The notes: generated by a model not told the origin, from the letters alone. 64,000 nucleotides of DNA from Desulfobacterales bacterium (GCA_034003325.1 JAVEYW010000011.1:62001-126000); one strand, 5' to 3'; counted from the first letter of the stretch, positions 1-8,017 are shown. Translations and numbers: made by a program.

Positions 1-1
1 C

Positions 2-1135
2 ACCTATATCGTCAATAGCGATAAAAAGCGAATTCCGATTGCCGTGTCGACTGCGCTGCTTAAGGATGAAAATGGAGATGTTTTGGGCGGCGTGGAAACA
101 TTTCGGGATTTGAGTCTGGTGGAGGAGTTGCGCCGGGAACTCGATGCCCGGTTTGAAATCGGGAATATGACCAGTCGAAGTGCCACCATGCAAAAACTGT
201 TTCATATTTTGCCCCAAGTGGCGGACAGCGACAGCTCGATTCTGATTGAAGGCGAGACGGGCACCGGAAAGGAACTCATGGCAAGGGCCATTCACGATTT
301 GAGCCGGCGCAAGGATAAGCCGTTTGTGGCCGTTAATTGCGGCGCTTTGCCGGATTCGTTACTGGAGTCCGAGCTGTTCGGATATAAGGCCGGTGCGTTC
401 ACGCATGCGCTCAAGGACAAGCCCGGCCTTTTTTCACAGGCCGAAGGCGGCACCTTGTTGCTGGACGAAATCGGGGATGTCAGTCCCGCCTTTCAGGTCA
501 GATTGCTGCGGGTTTTGGAAGCAAGGGAATATCAGCCCCTTGGCGCGGTTACGCCCGTGAAGACCAACGTTCGGATTTTGGCGGCCACCAATAAAAACCT
601 TGAAAAAATGGTGGCGGAAGGAACCTTTCGGCAGGATCTTTTTTACCGAATTCATGTGGTGCGGCTGTTGCTGCCGCCTTTGCGCGAGCGCAAGGAGGAT
701 ATTCCACTTCTGGTGGAACGGTTTATCGCCCGTTTCAATCGGATTCGCGGTCGAACGGTTACCGGCGTGAGCCCGGAGGTGATGGCTATTCTGATGGCGT
801 ATCATTATCCCGGCAATATTCGTGAGCTTGAAAATATGATCGAGCATGCCTTTGTTTTATGTCCCGACGGCTTGTTGACCCCGAAACATTTGCCCAGCGG
901 CCTGATGGGCAGCCCTATCGCGCCGCTTGATACCGATAGCCGGGAAGACATATTGAAGACGGCTGAAAAACAGATGATGATGGCGGCACTCGAGCGGAAT
1001 CATTTTAACCGCCTAGCCGCTGCCCGCGAGCTGGGCATGCACAAAAGCACGTTTTTTAGAAAGGTGAAACGCCTGGGGATTCTTCTGCCCAGGGTAGACG
1101 GTCGCACGGAATTGGGATTGAATCCTAAAGAGTAG
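2..1135 (+). CDS. PAS/AAA+/Fis sigma-54-dependent activator, 5' end cut by window
   Basis: Enhancer-binding activator of sigma-54 RNA polymerase. The frame is open from base 2, and the residues before the GTG at 44 (TYIVNSDKKRIPIAVST) continue a PAS domain, so the true start lies outside the window and 44 is not the start. Going along the protein: end of PAS (KDENGDVLGGVETFRDLS), linker, AAA+ domain with Walker A GETGTGKE, Walker B LLLDEIGD and arginine-finger region, and a C-terminal Fis-type helix-turn-helix (NRLAAARELGMHKSTFFRK). The sigma-54-contacting loop reads GAFTHA instead of the usual GAFTGA, which is unusual. No receiver domain is visible, so a ligand or redox signal through PAS is more likely than phosphorylation. 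It faces the peroxiredoxin operon convergently. The family is certain; the target genes are unknown. Confidence 0.93.
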   Translation, partial: TYIVNSDKKRIPIAVSTALLKDENGDVLGGVETFRDLSLVEELRRELDARFEIGNMTSRSATMQKLFHILPQVADSDSSILIEGETGTGKELMARAIHDLSRRKDKPFVAVNCGALPDSLLESELFGYKAGAFTHALKDKPGLFSQAEGGTLLLDEIGDVSPAFQVRLLRVLEAREYQPLGAVTPVKTNVRILAATNKNLEKMVAEGTFRQDLFYRIHVVRLLLPPLRERKEDIPLLVERFIARFNRIRGRTVTGVSPEVMAILMAYHYPGNIRELENMIEHAFVLCPDGLLTPKHLPSGLMGSPIAPLDTDSREDILKTAEKQMMMAALERNHFNRLAAARELGMHKSTFFRKVKRLGILLPRVDGRTELGLNPKE

Positions 1136-1163
1136 TCAACCGCCGCAGTGGTATCACTATAAT

Positions 1164-1270
1164 TTTAGGCCCGTTACCAGAAACATGCACGCTTTTGCGT
1201 GTATATATGCCGAAGGTGAAAGATGGCTTTTATGCATCCCGGCATCCCAGCATCCGGCTTTGCCGGGTTA
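1164..1270 (+). repeat. Dispersed intergenic repeat, copy 1
   Basis: About 107 bp. It contains a hairpin CACGC-TTTT-GCGTG, a spacer like GCCGAAGGTGAAAGATGGC, three 8-bp units related to GCATCCCG, and a second hairpin CCGGC-TTT-GCCGG. The same arrangement recurs at 25643-25747 (same orientation) and inverted at 3896-4010 and 43286-43406. It sits between two convergent genes. No ORF lies inside. Confidence 0.85.
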
Positions 1271-1373
1271 GAAAAAGGAATCAAAGAAAGTAGATTGGCT
1301 GAAGGTTGAAAAAGAGAATGTCATTGCGGCAAATCGGATCTGAAACCTTCAGCCTTTCCATTTAACAATTGAT

Positions 1374-2093
1374 TCAATCGAAAGCCATGTTGGTTTTCCA
1401 TACCTCCCATACCTTGCCGACAAGATCCGGTCCGGGTTTCAGCGTGATTTTGCCCGGCCGCCATCCGGATGGCGTGGCTTCTGCTCCCTTACTGTTCCTG
1501 ACCACCTGAAAGGCCTGAATCTGGCGGAGGGTTTCCAGCATATTTCTGCCCACCGGCGGCGTGAGAACCTCATAGCCCTGTAACACCCCTTCCGGATCGA
1601 TAATGAACCTGCCGCGATTTTCTACCCCGGCAATTTCATTGAAAACACCGAACACCTTGCCGACGTTTCCACCGGCATCCGAAAGCATGGGAAAGGGAAT
1701 GCCGCCGGTTACCATTTTGGAAAGCTCATGATCGTCCCACATCTTGTGAACGAAAACCGAATCAATGCTCATGGAAAGAATTTCTGCGCCCAGCTTCTGA
1801 TATTCAGCGTATTTTTCGGCAACTGCCGAAAGCTCCGTGGCTCAAACAAAGGTAAAATCACCGGGGTAGAAACATAGAACCACCCATTTCCCTAAATATT
1901 CGGATAGCTTTACGGATATAAACTTGCCCTGTTGATAGCCTGGTGCTGAGAAATCCGGGGCTTTTTCTCCAACCTGTATCATCGGTGATATCTCCTTTTT
2001 GGGTAGGGGTTGATTTTCTTTTTCCGTCTTGACGGTTCCTCCGACCGGCCCGCCTGTGGGGCGGGCGCAGCCGATCTTCATCTCTTCAGGCAT
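1374..2093 (-). CDS. Selenocysteine-containing peroxiredoxin (AhpC/TSA family)
   Basis: Thiol/selenol peroxidase reducing H2O2 or organic peroxides. The minus-strand frame is interrupted only by a TGA at 1844-1842, exactly where the peroxidatic Cys of the family stands ([16 protein letters not shown]; usual form TFVCPTEL). The downstream frame continues the fold without loss ([19 protein letters not shown]). A 7-bp hairpin with a GU-containing loop follows the TGA at SECIS distance. I therefore read one protein of 239 residues with Sec at residue 84. Two starts are possible: ATG 2093 (AGGAG 6 nt upstream; adds about 37 residues including GCARP) and ATG 1982 (GGAG; 202 residues, matching the usual family length). 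The resolving-Cys region reads [10 protein letters not shown], with Thr where VCP is usual, so it behaves as a 1-Cys enzyme. It is the last gene of the TusA-like/MBL-rhodanese operon, which suggests a role in peroxide or polysulfide stress. Confidence 0.88.
1814..1831 (-). promoter_or_regulatory. Bacterial SECIS-like hairpin for the peroxiredoxin UGA
   Basis: On the minus strand, 10 nt after the TGA, TTTCGGC-AGTT-GCCGAAA forms a perfect 7-bp stem. The loop holds G-U about 19 nt past the UGA, inside the spacing known for bacterial SECIS elements recognised by SelB. It lies within the coding sequence, as bacterial SECIS elements do. Confidence 0.72.
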
Positions 2094-2135
2094 TCTAATC
2101 TCCTTTCAGTTTCCGGGGATATAACGTTTCCCGCG

Positions 2136-3515
2136 TTAATGGGTCAGCGGCAGACCAGCGTTGGTCCAGGCCTTGATGCCGCCGGCGACACTGTGAACAT
2201 GTTGAAATCCATGGTGAGCCAAAAAGCTGGCTGCGATATTGCCCCGGTACCCGACACCGCAGGTGATGATGATTTCTTCTTCCCTTGGAAAATTCGGAAT
2301 TTCTTTCAGCAAACGGGGCAAGGGAATATGGATGGAATCCTGAATATGACCGGCGGCTCGTTCCGCGTCGGTGCGAACGTCCAGGATGCGCAACGAGTCC
2401 TTCCTTTTGATTTTTTCCTGCAAGCGCATGGGCGCGATTTGCCAGAGATGGTCAATGGGCAGACCAGCCTCCTGCCAGGCGGCAATGCCACCATCGAGAT
2501 ATCCCAATATATTGTCATACCCGATGCGGTGCAGTTCCGTGCACATATGGCTATAGGACTGCTCATCGGTAACCACCAGCACCAGATCGGCTTCGGGGTC
2601 GATAACCATACCGATCCAGTTGGCGGCTTGGGGTGTGAGGCCGATATTGATGCTGCCGGGAATGTGAACTCCGCCAAATGATGCGGTATCCCGCGTATCC
2701 AGCAAAACTGTTTTTTGGGTTAAAAGAGCGGTAACCTGATGGGGTGACAAATCACGTTGGGTGGGGCAACGGTCTAAAAGGGGCGCGCCCTTTTTATTGG
2801 TTTCGATAATGTGCGTAAAACTTTTGGGGCGTTCTGGAAATGAAAGGGTGAGGTGCTTTTTAAAATGCTCTTTGGATAAGGTAAATATCGAATTATGTCT
2901 CATTTCAAACCCAATTGTCGAGCTGGGTTTGGCGCTCATTCCTTTGCCGCATAAAGACCCCTGGCCGTGGGCGGGGAAAACTTCGGTACTTTCAGGCAGC
3001 TTTCCCAGTTTTTGATGGAGCGAGATATAGAGGTTTTCCACCTGCTCATGGATCAATTCCGCTCCGGCCAGATCGGGCCGTCCAATATCCCCCACAAACA
3101 GGCAGTCTCCGGTCAACACCAGCCAGGGGTCTTCGCCGCGGCTTTTGTCCGTGATTAAGATTGAAATGCCGTGGGGGGTATGTCCCGGCGTGTTGATGAT
3201 TTTTAAGGATGCGTTTCCGAATTCAAGAATATCCCCTTCGTCCAAAGGAACAAAATCAAAGCGGACCGGAGAATCCTTCATCATACAAATTTTTGCGCCA
3301 GTTCGGGATTTAAGTTCCATGTTGCCGCTGACATGGTCGGCATGAACATGGGTTTCAACAACATGGGTAATTTGCATTCCGTTTTTTCTGGCATCATTGA
3401 GATACGTTTGCACATCCCGTTTTGGGTCGACAACGCAAGCCTTTTGGGCCATCGGGCAGCCGATGAGATAGGAAAGGCACCCCATCCCCTCAACAACATA
3501 TTGTTTAAAAAACAT
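2136..3515 (-). CDS. MBL-fold hydrolase with two rhodanese domains (persulfide dioxygenase-like)
   Basis: 459 residues. The N-terminal metallo-beta-lactamase domain has THVHADHVSG, the later metal ligands in NTPGHTPHG and TGDCLFVGD, as in the ETHE1/glyoxalase-II branch. Two rhodanese domains follow. The first (from about LLDTRDTASFGGVHIPGS) has no catalytic Cys (VVTDEQ in that place); the second (ILDVRTDAERAAGHIQDS) has the active loop ITCGVGYRG. Known relatives oxidise or transfer persulfide sulfur; in an anaerobe an oxygen-dependent role is doubtful, so sulfane-sulfur transfer or detoxification is the safer inference. It lies between the TusA-like gene (80-nt gap) and the peroxiredoxin (42-nt gap), probably in one transcript from the sigma-54 promoter at 4050-4065. 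Confidence 0.9.
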   Translation of the reverse strand: MFFKQYVVEGMGCLSYLIGCPMAQKACVVDPKRDVQTYLNDARKNGMQITHVVETHVHADHVSGNMELKSRTGAKICMMKDSPVRFDFVPLDEGDILEFGNASLKIINTPGHTPHGISILITDKSRGEDPWLVLTGDCLFVGDIGRPDLAGAELIHEQVENLYISLHQKLGKLPESTEVFPAHGQGSLCGKGMSAKPSSTIGFEMRHNSIFTLSKEHFKKHLTLSFPERPKSFTHIIETNKKGAPLLDRCPTQRDLSPHQVTALLTQKTVLLDTRDTASFGGVHIPGSINIGLTPQAANWIGMVIDPEADLVLVVTDEQSYSHMCTELHRIGYDNILGYLDGGIAAWQEAGLPIDHLWQIAPMRLQEKIKRKDSLRILDVRTDAERAAGHIQDSIHIPLPRLLKEIPNFPREEEIIITCGVGYRGNIAASFLAHHGFQHVHSVAGGIKAWTNAGLPLTH

Positions 3516-3594
3516 GGCAATACTCCTTGATAAGGTTGATAACGTGCTTTTTGACGAAGAAGTTCTTATTCAATGCTTTTTCTAGGTGAAAGGG

Positions 3595-3885
3595 TCAATG
3601 GTCACCATTTGAAGTTGAAGCATTGCGATATATCGGTGATATGCCAGCGGGTCTTTTCTTCTTTAAAAATATTTGAATCGAAGGCTGGTTGTCAATCATT
3701 ACGTTGCGCTGGGAAATGTTGTAATCGTATTGATGCAGAATGAGCTTGAGGTCAGAAAGAACGTTTTGGCTATTCGTTAGGATTTCAATCACACTGCCCA
3801 CCTTCATTTTTTGGAAGAGGCAGCTGATTTCCAATAAGGAAAAAGGAAGAATCGTGTCACGTATGTCTAATGAGAATCGCTGCAT
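3595..3885 (-). CDS. TusA/SirA-like protein without the sulfur-carrying Cys
   Basis: 96 residues with the outline of the TusA fold: LDIRDTILPFSLLEISCLFQ followed by KMKVGSVIEILT, matching the family pattern LDxRGxxCPxPLLxxxK...MxxGxxLEV. The catalytic Cys-Pro-x-Pro becomes ILPFS, so the acceptor Cys is absent and it cannot act as an ordinary sulfur relay. The C-terminal stretch is basic and Ser/Asn rich. As first gene of the operon with the rhodanese and peroxiredoxin proteins it may be a structural or regulatory partner. The family assignment rests on pattern only and is moderately secure. Confidence 0.6.
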   Translation of the reverse strand: MQRFSLDIRDTILPFSLLEISCLFQKMKVGSVIEILTNSQNVLSDLKLILHQYDYNISQRNVMIDNQPSIQIFLKKKRPAGISPIYRNASTSNGDH

Positions 3886-3895
3886 GCTTGGAACC

Positions 3896-4010
3896 TAACG
3901 CGGCAAAGCCGGATGCTGGGATGCCGGAATGCTGGAATGCATAAAAGCCATCTGTCACCTTCGGCGAATATACACGTAAACGCGGGCATGTTTCTGATAT
4001 AGGGTCTAAA
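3896..4010 (-). repeat. Dispersed intergenic repeat, copy 2 (inverted)
   Basis: Same module as at 1164-1270 on the other strand: CCGGC-AAA-GCCGG hairpin, three to four 8-bp GATGCTGG-like units with single-base variants, spacer, then TACACG-TAAA-CGCGGGCATG hairpin. It lies between the sigma-54 promoter and the TusA-like start, so it would form part of a long 5' leader. Confidence 0.85.
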
Positions 4011-4049
4011 TTATGACGGTCGAACTTCTGTTGTTATCGATATGTCTAA

Positions 4050-4065
4050 TGCAAGTTGGGTACCA
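4050..4065 (-). promoter_or_regulatory. Sigma-54 (-24/-12) promoter for the TusA-like/rhodanese/Prx operon
   Basis: The minus strand reads TTGGTACCCAACTTGCA, close to the consensus TGGCACG-N4-TTGCA, with GG and GC exactly 10 nt apart. The predicted start is near 4039, about 150 nt before the first gene, and it diverges from the sigma-54 activator at 4221. Confidence 0.7.
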
Positions 4066-4220
4066 AGGTGTTTTGAAGCATGCGCTCAAAGTGCCCGGTC
4101 GGTTTTCCATCGCTTTTTTGATGCAGCTTTGGGAAGGAGTGGTTGGCGGTTGTTATTTGCGTGTTCATATGTTAACTAATGAAACATTTATTGTGTTAAA
4201 AAATTAAACAAGGTGAACAA

Positions 4221-5615
4221 ATGAACGCCCATGATTTGAACCAATATTGGAAAACCGTCGTAAACACCATTCAGGACGGCGTGATGATCGTTAACCCGGA
4301 CGGAACCATTATCAGCATCAACAAGGGGTTTGAGAATATATCGGGCTATACCCACGATGAGATTGTGGGGCAATCTTGTGCGATGTTGCAATGCAGCGCC
4401 TGTGAAATTGCACGTCAGGGAGAGAGTTGTCACTGGTGTGTTATGTTCAGGAAAGGTGAATTAAGAAAACAGAAATGTCTGCTAACGAGAAAGGATGGTC
4501 GAAACGTTCATATTCTGAAGAATGCTTCCGTTCTAAAAGACAGTCAGGGTAATATCATCGGTGCAGTGGAGACGATCACCGATATAACGGATTTGATGGA
4601 TAAGGAAATGCAAATTGAAACCATTCGGCGGGAGCTGGAGGCGGAGGATCGGTTTCACGGCATGATCGGCAGCACCCTTTCGATGAAACAGGTGTTTGAA
4701 TTAATAGAAAATGCTTCCCAGTCCGATGCCCCGGTCATTCTTTATGGAGAAAGCGGCACCGGGAAAGAGCTGATGGCCAGAGCGATTCATGAAGCCGGAT
4801 GTCGAAGCAACGGCCCGTATATCAAAGTCAACTGCGCGGCCTTGAACGAATCCCTTCTTGAGAGTGAGTTGTTCGGGCATGTAAAAGGCGCTTATACCGG
4901 CGCGCATCGTAGCCGGGAAGGCCGCTTTGAGGCGGCCAGCGGAGGGGACATTTTTCTCGATGAAATTGGAGACTTGCCATTGTCCATACAGGTCAAGCTG
5001 TTGCGGGTTCTGGAAGAAAACGTCATTGAACGCGTTGGTGACCATTCACCGATAAATGTCGATGTGCGCATTATTTCAGCCACCAACCGGGATTTGCCGC
5101 AGTTGATCGCCAGGGGTGATTTCCGGGAGGATCTTTATTATCGAATCAACGTCATTCCCATTCATGTGCCCCCTCTTCGGGAGCGAATGGAGGATATTCC
5201 GCTGTTGGCCAGGCTTTTTTTCTCCCGCATTCAGCTTAAAAGCGGCAAGACGATTCACGGGATAAGTGATAAGGCATTGGAGGCTTTGATGAAATATGAA
5301 TGGCCGGGAAATATTCGGGAACTCAAAAGCGCATTTGAATTTGCCTTTGTCTCTTGTCAGGAAAAAATCATAGAACCACATCATTTGCCGCCTAATATTT
5401 TTTACGGGTCACTTACGCAAAAGAAGGATATTCAGAAGAAAGAGACGGGCGACTTGTTAACATTAAATGATATTAAAAAACAACGTCTCACCGAGGCCCT
5501 TCGCATCGCCGACGGGAATCAATCCGAAACGGCCCGCCTGCTGGGGATTTCGCGGACCAGTGTGTGGAACCAAATGAAGCGGTTTGGCATCCGCGAGCAG
5601 AACACCAGCAGCTAA
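4221..5615 (+). CDS. Cys-rich PAS sigma-54-dependent activator
   Basis: 464 residues. An N-terminal PAS domain (about 8-125) carries a Cys cluster C53, C58, C61, C70, C73, C86 (pattern C-x4-C-x2-C-x8-C-x2-C) before NVHILKNASVLKD. This suggests a metal, Fe-S or thiol redox sensor. The AAA+ domain has GESGTGKE, the sigma-54 loop GAYTGA (a functional variant of GAFTGA), IFLDEIGDLP and the family's R-finger region. A Fis-type HTH (ALRIADGNQSETARLLGISR) ends the protein. ATG 4221 has an AAGGTG Shine-Dalgarno. It is flanked on both sides by operons with -24/-12 promoters, resembling the D. vulgaris ORP locus, where a dedicated sigma-54 activator drives neighbouring operons. Targets are inferred from position. 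An intrinsic terminator follows. Confidence 0.93.
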   Translation: MNAHDLNQYWKTVVNTIQDGVMIVNPDGTIISINKGFENISGYTHDEIVGQSCAMLQCSACEIARQGESCHWCVMFRKGELRKQKCLLTRKDGRNVHILKNASVLKDSQGNIIGAVETITDITDLMDKEMQIETIRRELEAEDRFHGMIGSTLSMKQVFELIENASQSDAPVILYGESGTGKELMARAIHEAGCRSNGPYIKVNCAALNESLLESELFGHVKGAYTGAHRSREGRFEAASGGDIFLDEIGDLPLSIQVKLLRVLEENVIERVGDHSPINVDVRIISATNRDLPQLIARGDFREDLYYRINVIPIHVPPLRERMEDIPLLARLFFSRIQLKSGKTIHGISDKALEALMKYEWPGNIRELKSAFEFAFVSCQEKIIEPHHLPPNIFYGSLTQKKDIQKKETGDLLTLNDIKKQRLTEALRIADGNQSETARLLGISRTSVWNQMKRFGIREQNTSS

Positions 5616-5698
5616 GCATGGCATGCTTATTGCTTGTTAAAAAGCGTGAGTATGCTTGGCGACTACCTCCAGTAATCAGCAAACTTACTCCATCCCTG

Positions 5699-5739
5699 AA
5701 TTCAGCCCGGAAGATGATTCTTCCGGGCTGAATTTTTTT
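5699..5739 (+). terminator. Rho-independent terminator
   Basis: Perfect 16-bp stem (AATTCAGCCCGGAAGA / TCTTCCGGGCTGAATT) with loop TGAT followed by seven T. It ends the 4221 activator transcript. Confidence 0.93.
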
Positions 5740-5812
5740 GCAATCGAGAACAGATATTGCGCTGTCCGCAGTCAAACGGGAAACCTGATATGGGAAAACG
5801 AAGGGTTCCCTT

Positions 5813-7243
5813 TTATTGCCGCCATGCGTTCAAAGTCTTTCGGCCGCCGGTAACGGCCGGATCACCCGCATAGCCAAGTGCCTTAAAGTCGATAACGCCG
5901 TCTTTCCGGTGACAGTCGGTGCAGGAGAGCGCGTTTTCCTTGGGGGCGATTTCATGATTCAAGCGCCAATACATGTCCGTTTTGACGAAAGCCAGCTTTC
6001 CGCTGTATTTCAGGCCGGCTGCTTTCATGCCGTCCTCGGTCGCCTTGTTCCAGTCAAAATGATCCCAATAGCCTTTAAAGAGCTTTGGCACAACCAGATA
6101 CCCGTATTCGGCATCCGCCGGCTGTACCCCGTGGTGCCGTTTGTACGGGGTGATTTTTGCCTTCGGGTCGTTGATATTTCCGAGCGGCGGGTTGAGGCAT
6201 GTCGAACCGCTCCTGTTGACCGGATCACCCAGCAGATATCGGCGATGCATGCCGTTATACCAGGCGTAGTCCGGTTTGATGTTTTTTCGGGTGATCATTT
6301 CCCCCTTTATTTTGTTATAGGAGACGATGGTGCCGTCGGCTTGAATTTCTTCAGTATTACTTCGTGTGGTATCCCCGGCTTTTGACCAGTCCCAGAAGAT
6401 CATTGTGGGTTTCGCCTTTGAAACCACCGGAATATGGCAGGTCTGGCAGGCGATGGCGTCCCCGTGATCGTTAAGCGTCTTTAAGACGGGATTGTCATTG
6501 TCGTGGGGCCTGGCGGGGTGACAATCTTCACAGCGGACCCGGCCTTCGCTGACGGCGCAGGTGGTGCTGGCGCCGGCGATTTTATGCTCGGTCGTCTTGT
6601 GACATTCCTGGCAGGAAAAATCCTTGCCGCCCATATGGACATCGTGGGACCGGTCGGGAGATATCATCGTGGAATCGAGGTCGCCATGTTTGACGCCGTC
6701 ACAGCCGCCACCACAGAAATGACAGGCTCCGCAGGTTGCGCGCGAGGGTTTACCGACGGTTTGCGCAATGTTTACCAGATTCAGCCCCGGTTTTTCCTTG
6801 CCGCAGGCAGTGGGTATCTTTTCATAGGTTCGCGTGGTGTCGTGACAGATCAGACAATCGATTCTGAATGCATTCGTAAAATCAAAGGTGGCGTCTTCCC
6901 ATCCATAACCCGCATGGCAGCTGGTGCACCTGCACCAGTTTGATGTATTCGCCATTCAATAATTATTGATCAGATTGATTTTGCCCAAGCCCGTTTCTTT
7001 TTCATGCCCTGCAACATACGGCGTGGGGCCTTTCCACTGCCAGTGAGCGCTGGCCAGCATTTCTTTTCCCTGCTCCTCGTGGCATTCAAGACACGCAGCG
7101 GTAACGCTCGGGCCATCCGGAAAGGGGCCGGTGAGCGCTTCCAGATGATCAGGAATTTTTGGATTGGCTTTGGAAAGGGCTGTGTGCGGAAGGCAAAACA
7201 GACAACTGATTGCCACCGCCACCATAAAAACAGTTTGCTTCAT
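5813..7243 (-). CDS. Selenocysteine octahaem c-type cytochrome (OTR family)
   Basis: Periplasmic multihaem reductase related to octahaem tetrathionate reductase. A single minus-strand frame runs from ATG 7243 (GGAGG 6 nt upstream) to 5813, interrupted only by TGA 6958-6956. Read as Sec the product has 476 residues: signal peptide (about 1-24), then eight CxxCH haem motifs at 51, 106, 130, 171, 211, 238, 266 and 441. The TGA is residue 96 in NNY-U-MANTSNWCRCTSCH. In OTR relatives, as I recall them, this position is a Cys (NNFC) near the catalytic haem. The reading frame, haem motifs and conservation continue directly across the TGA, and a near-ideal SECIS hairpin follows. Substrate (tetrathionate, nitrite, hydroxylamine or other) is not shown by the sequence. 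Transcription likely comes from the sigma-54 promoter at 7303-7319. Alternative reading: two split genes, judged unlikely because haem 1 would be cut from the rest. Confidence 0.88.
6921..6938 (-). promoter_or_regulatory. Bacterial SECIS-like hairpin for the octahaem cytochrome UGA
   Basis: Minus strand CTGGTGCAGGTGCACCAG, a perfect inverted repeat starting 17 nt after the TGA, with an AGGU apical loop. The core GCAGGU...GCACC strongly resembles the E. coli fdhF SECIS loop as I recall it. The distance to the loop G (about 26 nt) fits the known range. Confidence 0.8.
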
Positions 7244-7302
7244 CATGTTCCTCCCTGTAGGTTGAGAATCAGGTTGCAATAAAGATCTTTCTGTGATCAT
7301 TT

Positions 7303-7319
7303 AAGCAATAAACGTGCCG
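7303..7319 (-). promoter_or_regulatory. Sigma-54 promoter for the octahaem cytochrome
   Basis: The minus strand reads CGGCACGTTTATTGCTT, nearly the full consensus TGGCACG-N4-TTGCT. The predicted start near 7293 leaves a leader of about 50 nt to the GGAGG/ATG. The stretch 7320-7550 holds no convincing gene and would carry upstream activator sites shared with the divergent promoter at 7553. Confidence 0.82.
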
Positions 7320-7552
7320 TGGAATGCTGATAGCCTTCCGGCGCTTCAATAACCGCTTCCACATAAGCTTGTGCGGCATGCAAGATGGATAACAAATTGT
7401 TTGGGTATCCATAATGCGACACAAGGTTTCACGTCTGGCGCAAAATAGCGACTCAATATCTTCCTCGTTGCGTCTGTACAATCCGGCCTTTTTAATAATA
7501 ACATTTCGAAATAATTAAATAAGATTATCGATATGCCCTCATATTTTTATAA

Positions 7553-7568
7553 TGGCATATTCATTGCT
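7553..7568 (+). promoter_or_regulatory. Sigma-54 promoter for the ORP-like operon
   Basis: TGGCATATTCATTGCT matches TGGCACG-N4-TTGCT with correct GG/GC spacing. The predicted start is near 7578, about 20 nt before ATG 7598. It diverges from the promoter at 7303-7319. Confidence 0.8.
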
Positions 7569-7597
7569 TAGGTATTTGTTCCGGAGGGATGGCCGGA

Positions 7598-8008
7598 ATG
7601 AAAGTTGCGTTGACAGTTTGGGGAGATCGGATTTCACCGCTGTTTGATGCCGCCCGCGAACTCCTGATCGTAGAGATTCAGGACGCCGTCGTGGTCAGTC
7701 GTCGGCATGAACCGATCGTTCTCAATGGCCCGTTGCGTTTGGCTGAACGATTGGCTCAGCAGCAAATCGACGTTTTGATTTGCGGCGCCATTTCGGAGCT
7801 GCCGGCGCGTTTGATTGAGGCTGCCGGCGTCAAACTCGTTCCATTTATTGCCGGAGCGGCCAACGATGTGCTTCATTCCTTTGCGAAGGGGGGAGAGATT
7901 GTTTCCGCTTTTTCAATGCCGGGGTGTGGTTGCAAGAAAAAGGCTGCTTGCAGAAATCGCCAAAACAGGTCAATATCCCCAAAAATGCCGGTACTTAGCA
8001 GAAAGTAG
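7598..8008 (+). CDS. NifX/NafY-like dinitrogenase iron-molybdenum cofactor domain protein
   Basis: 136 residues from ATG 7598 (GGAGG 9 nt upstream; an ATG at 7589 sits directly on the Shine-Dalgarno and is rejected). It begins MKVALTVWGDRISPLFDAAR, the hallmark of the COG1433/NifX-like fold, with LICGAISELPARLIEAAGVK. A Cys-rich tail (PGCGCKKKAACRNR) could bind a metal cluster. Members of this family include the Orange protein, which holds a Mo-Cu-sulfide cluster in Desulfovibrio. First gene of the operon. Confidence 0.82.
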   Translation: MKVALTVWGDRISPLFDAARELLIVEIQDAVVVSRRHEPIVLNGPLRLAERLAQQQIDVLICGAISELPARLIEAAGVKLVPFIAGAANDVLHSFAKGGEIVSAFSMPGCGCKKKAACRNRQNRSISPKMPVLSRK

Positions 8009-8017
8009 GAGGAATGA

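Noticed and set aside
2010..2681. 223-codon plus-strand frame over the rhodanese gene
   Set aside because: Antisense shadow; the minus strand holds clear MBL and rhodanese motifs.
4013..4207. 64-codon frame upstream of the PAS activator
   Set aside because: It covers the sigma-54 promoter on the other strand and has no homology that I can see.
6503..6943. Long frame on the plus strand over the cytochrome gene
   Set aside because: A mirror of the haem-rich coding strand with no ribosome site.
5813..6955. Reading the cytochrome as two genes split at the TGA
   Set aside because: The second ATG follows the TGA directly with no ribosome site, the signal peptide would be lost from seven haems, and the frame is continuous.
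4034..7535. Shared word TTATCGATATG at 4034 and 7525 as an activator site
   Set aside because: It sits at different distances and sides of the two promoters, so chance is likely; would need a motif search.
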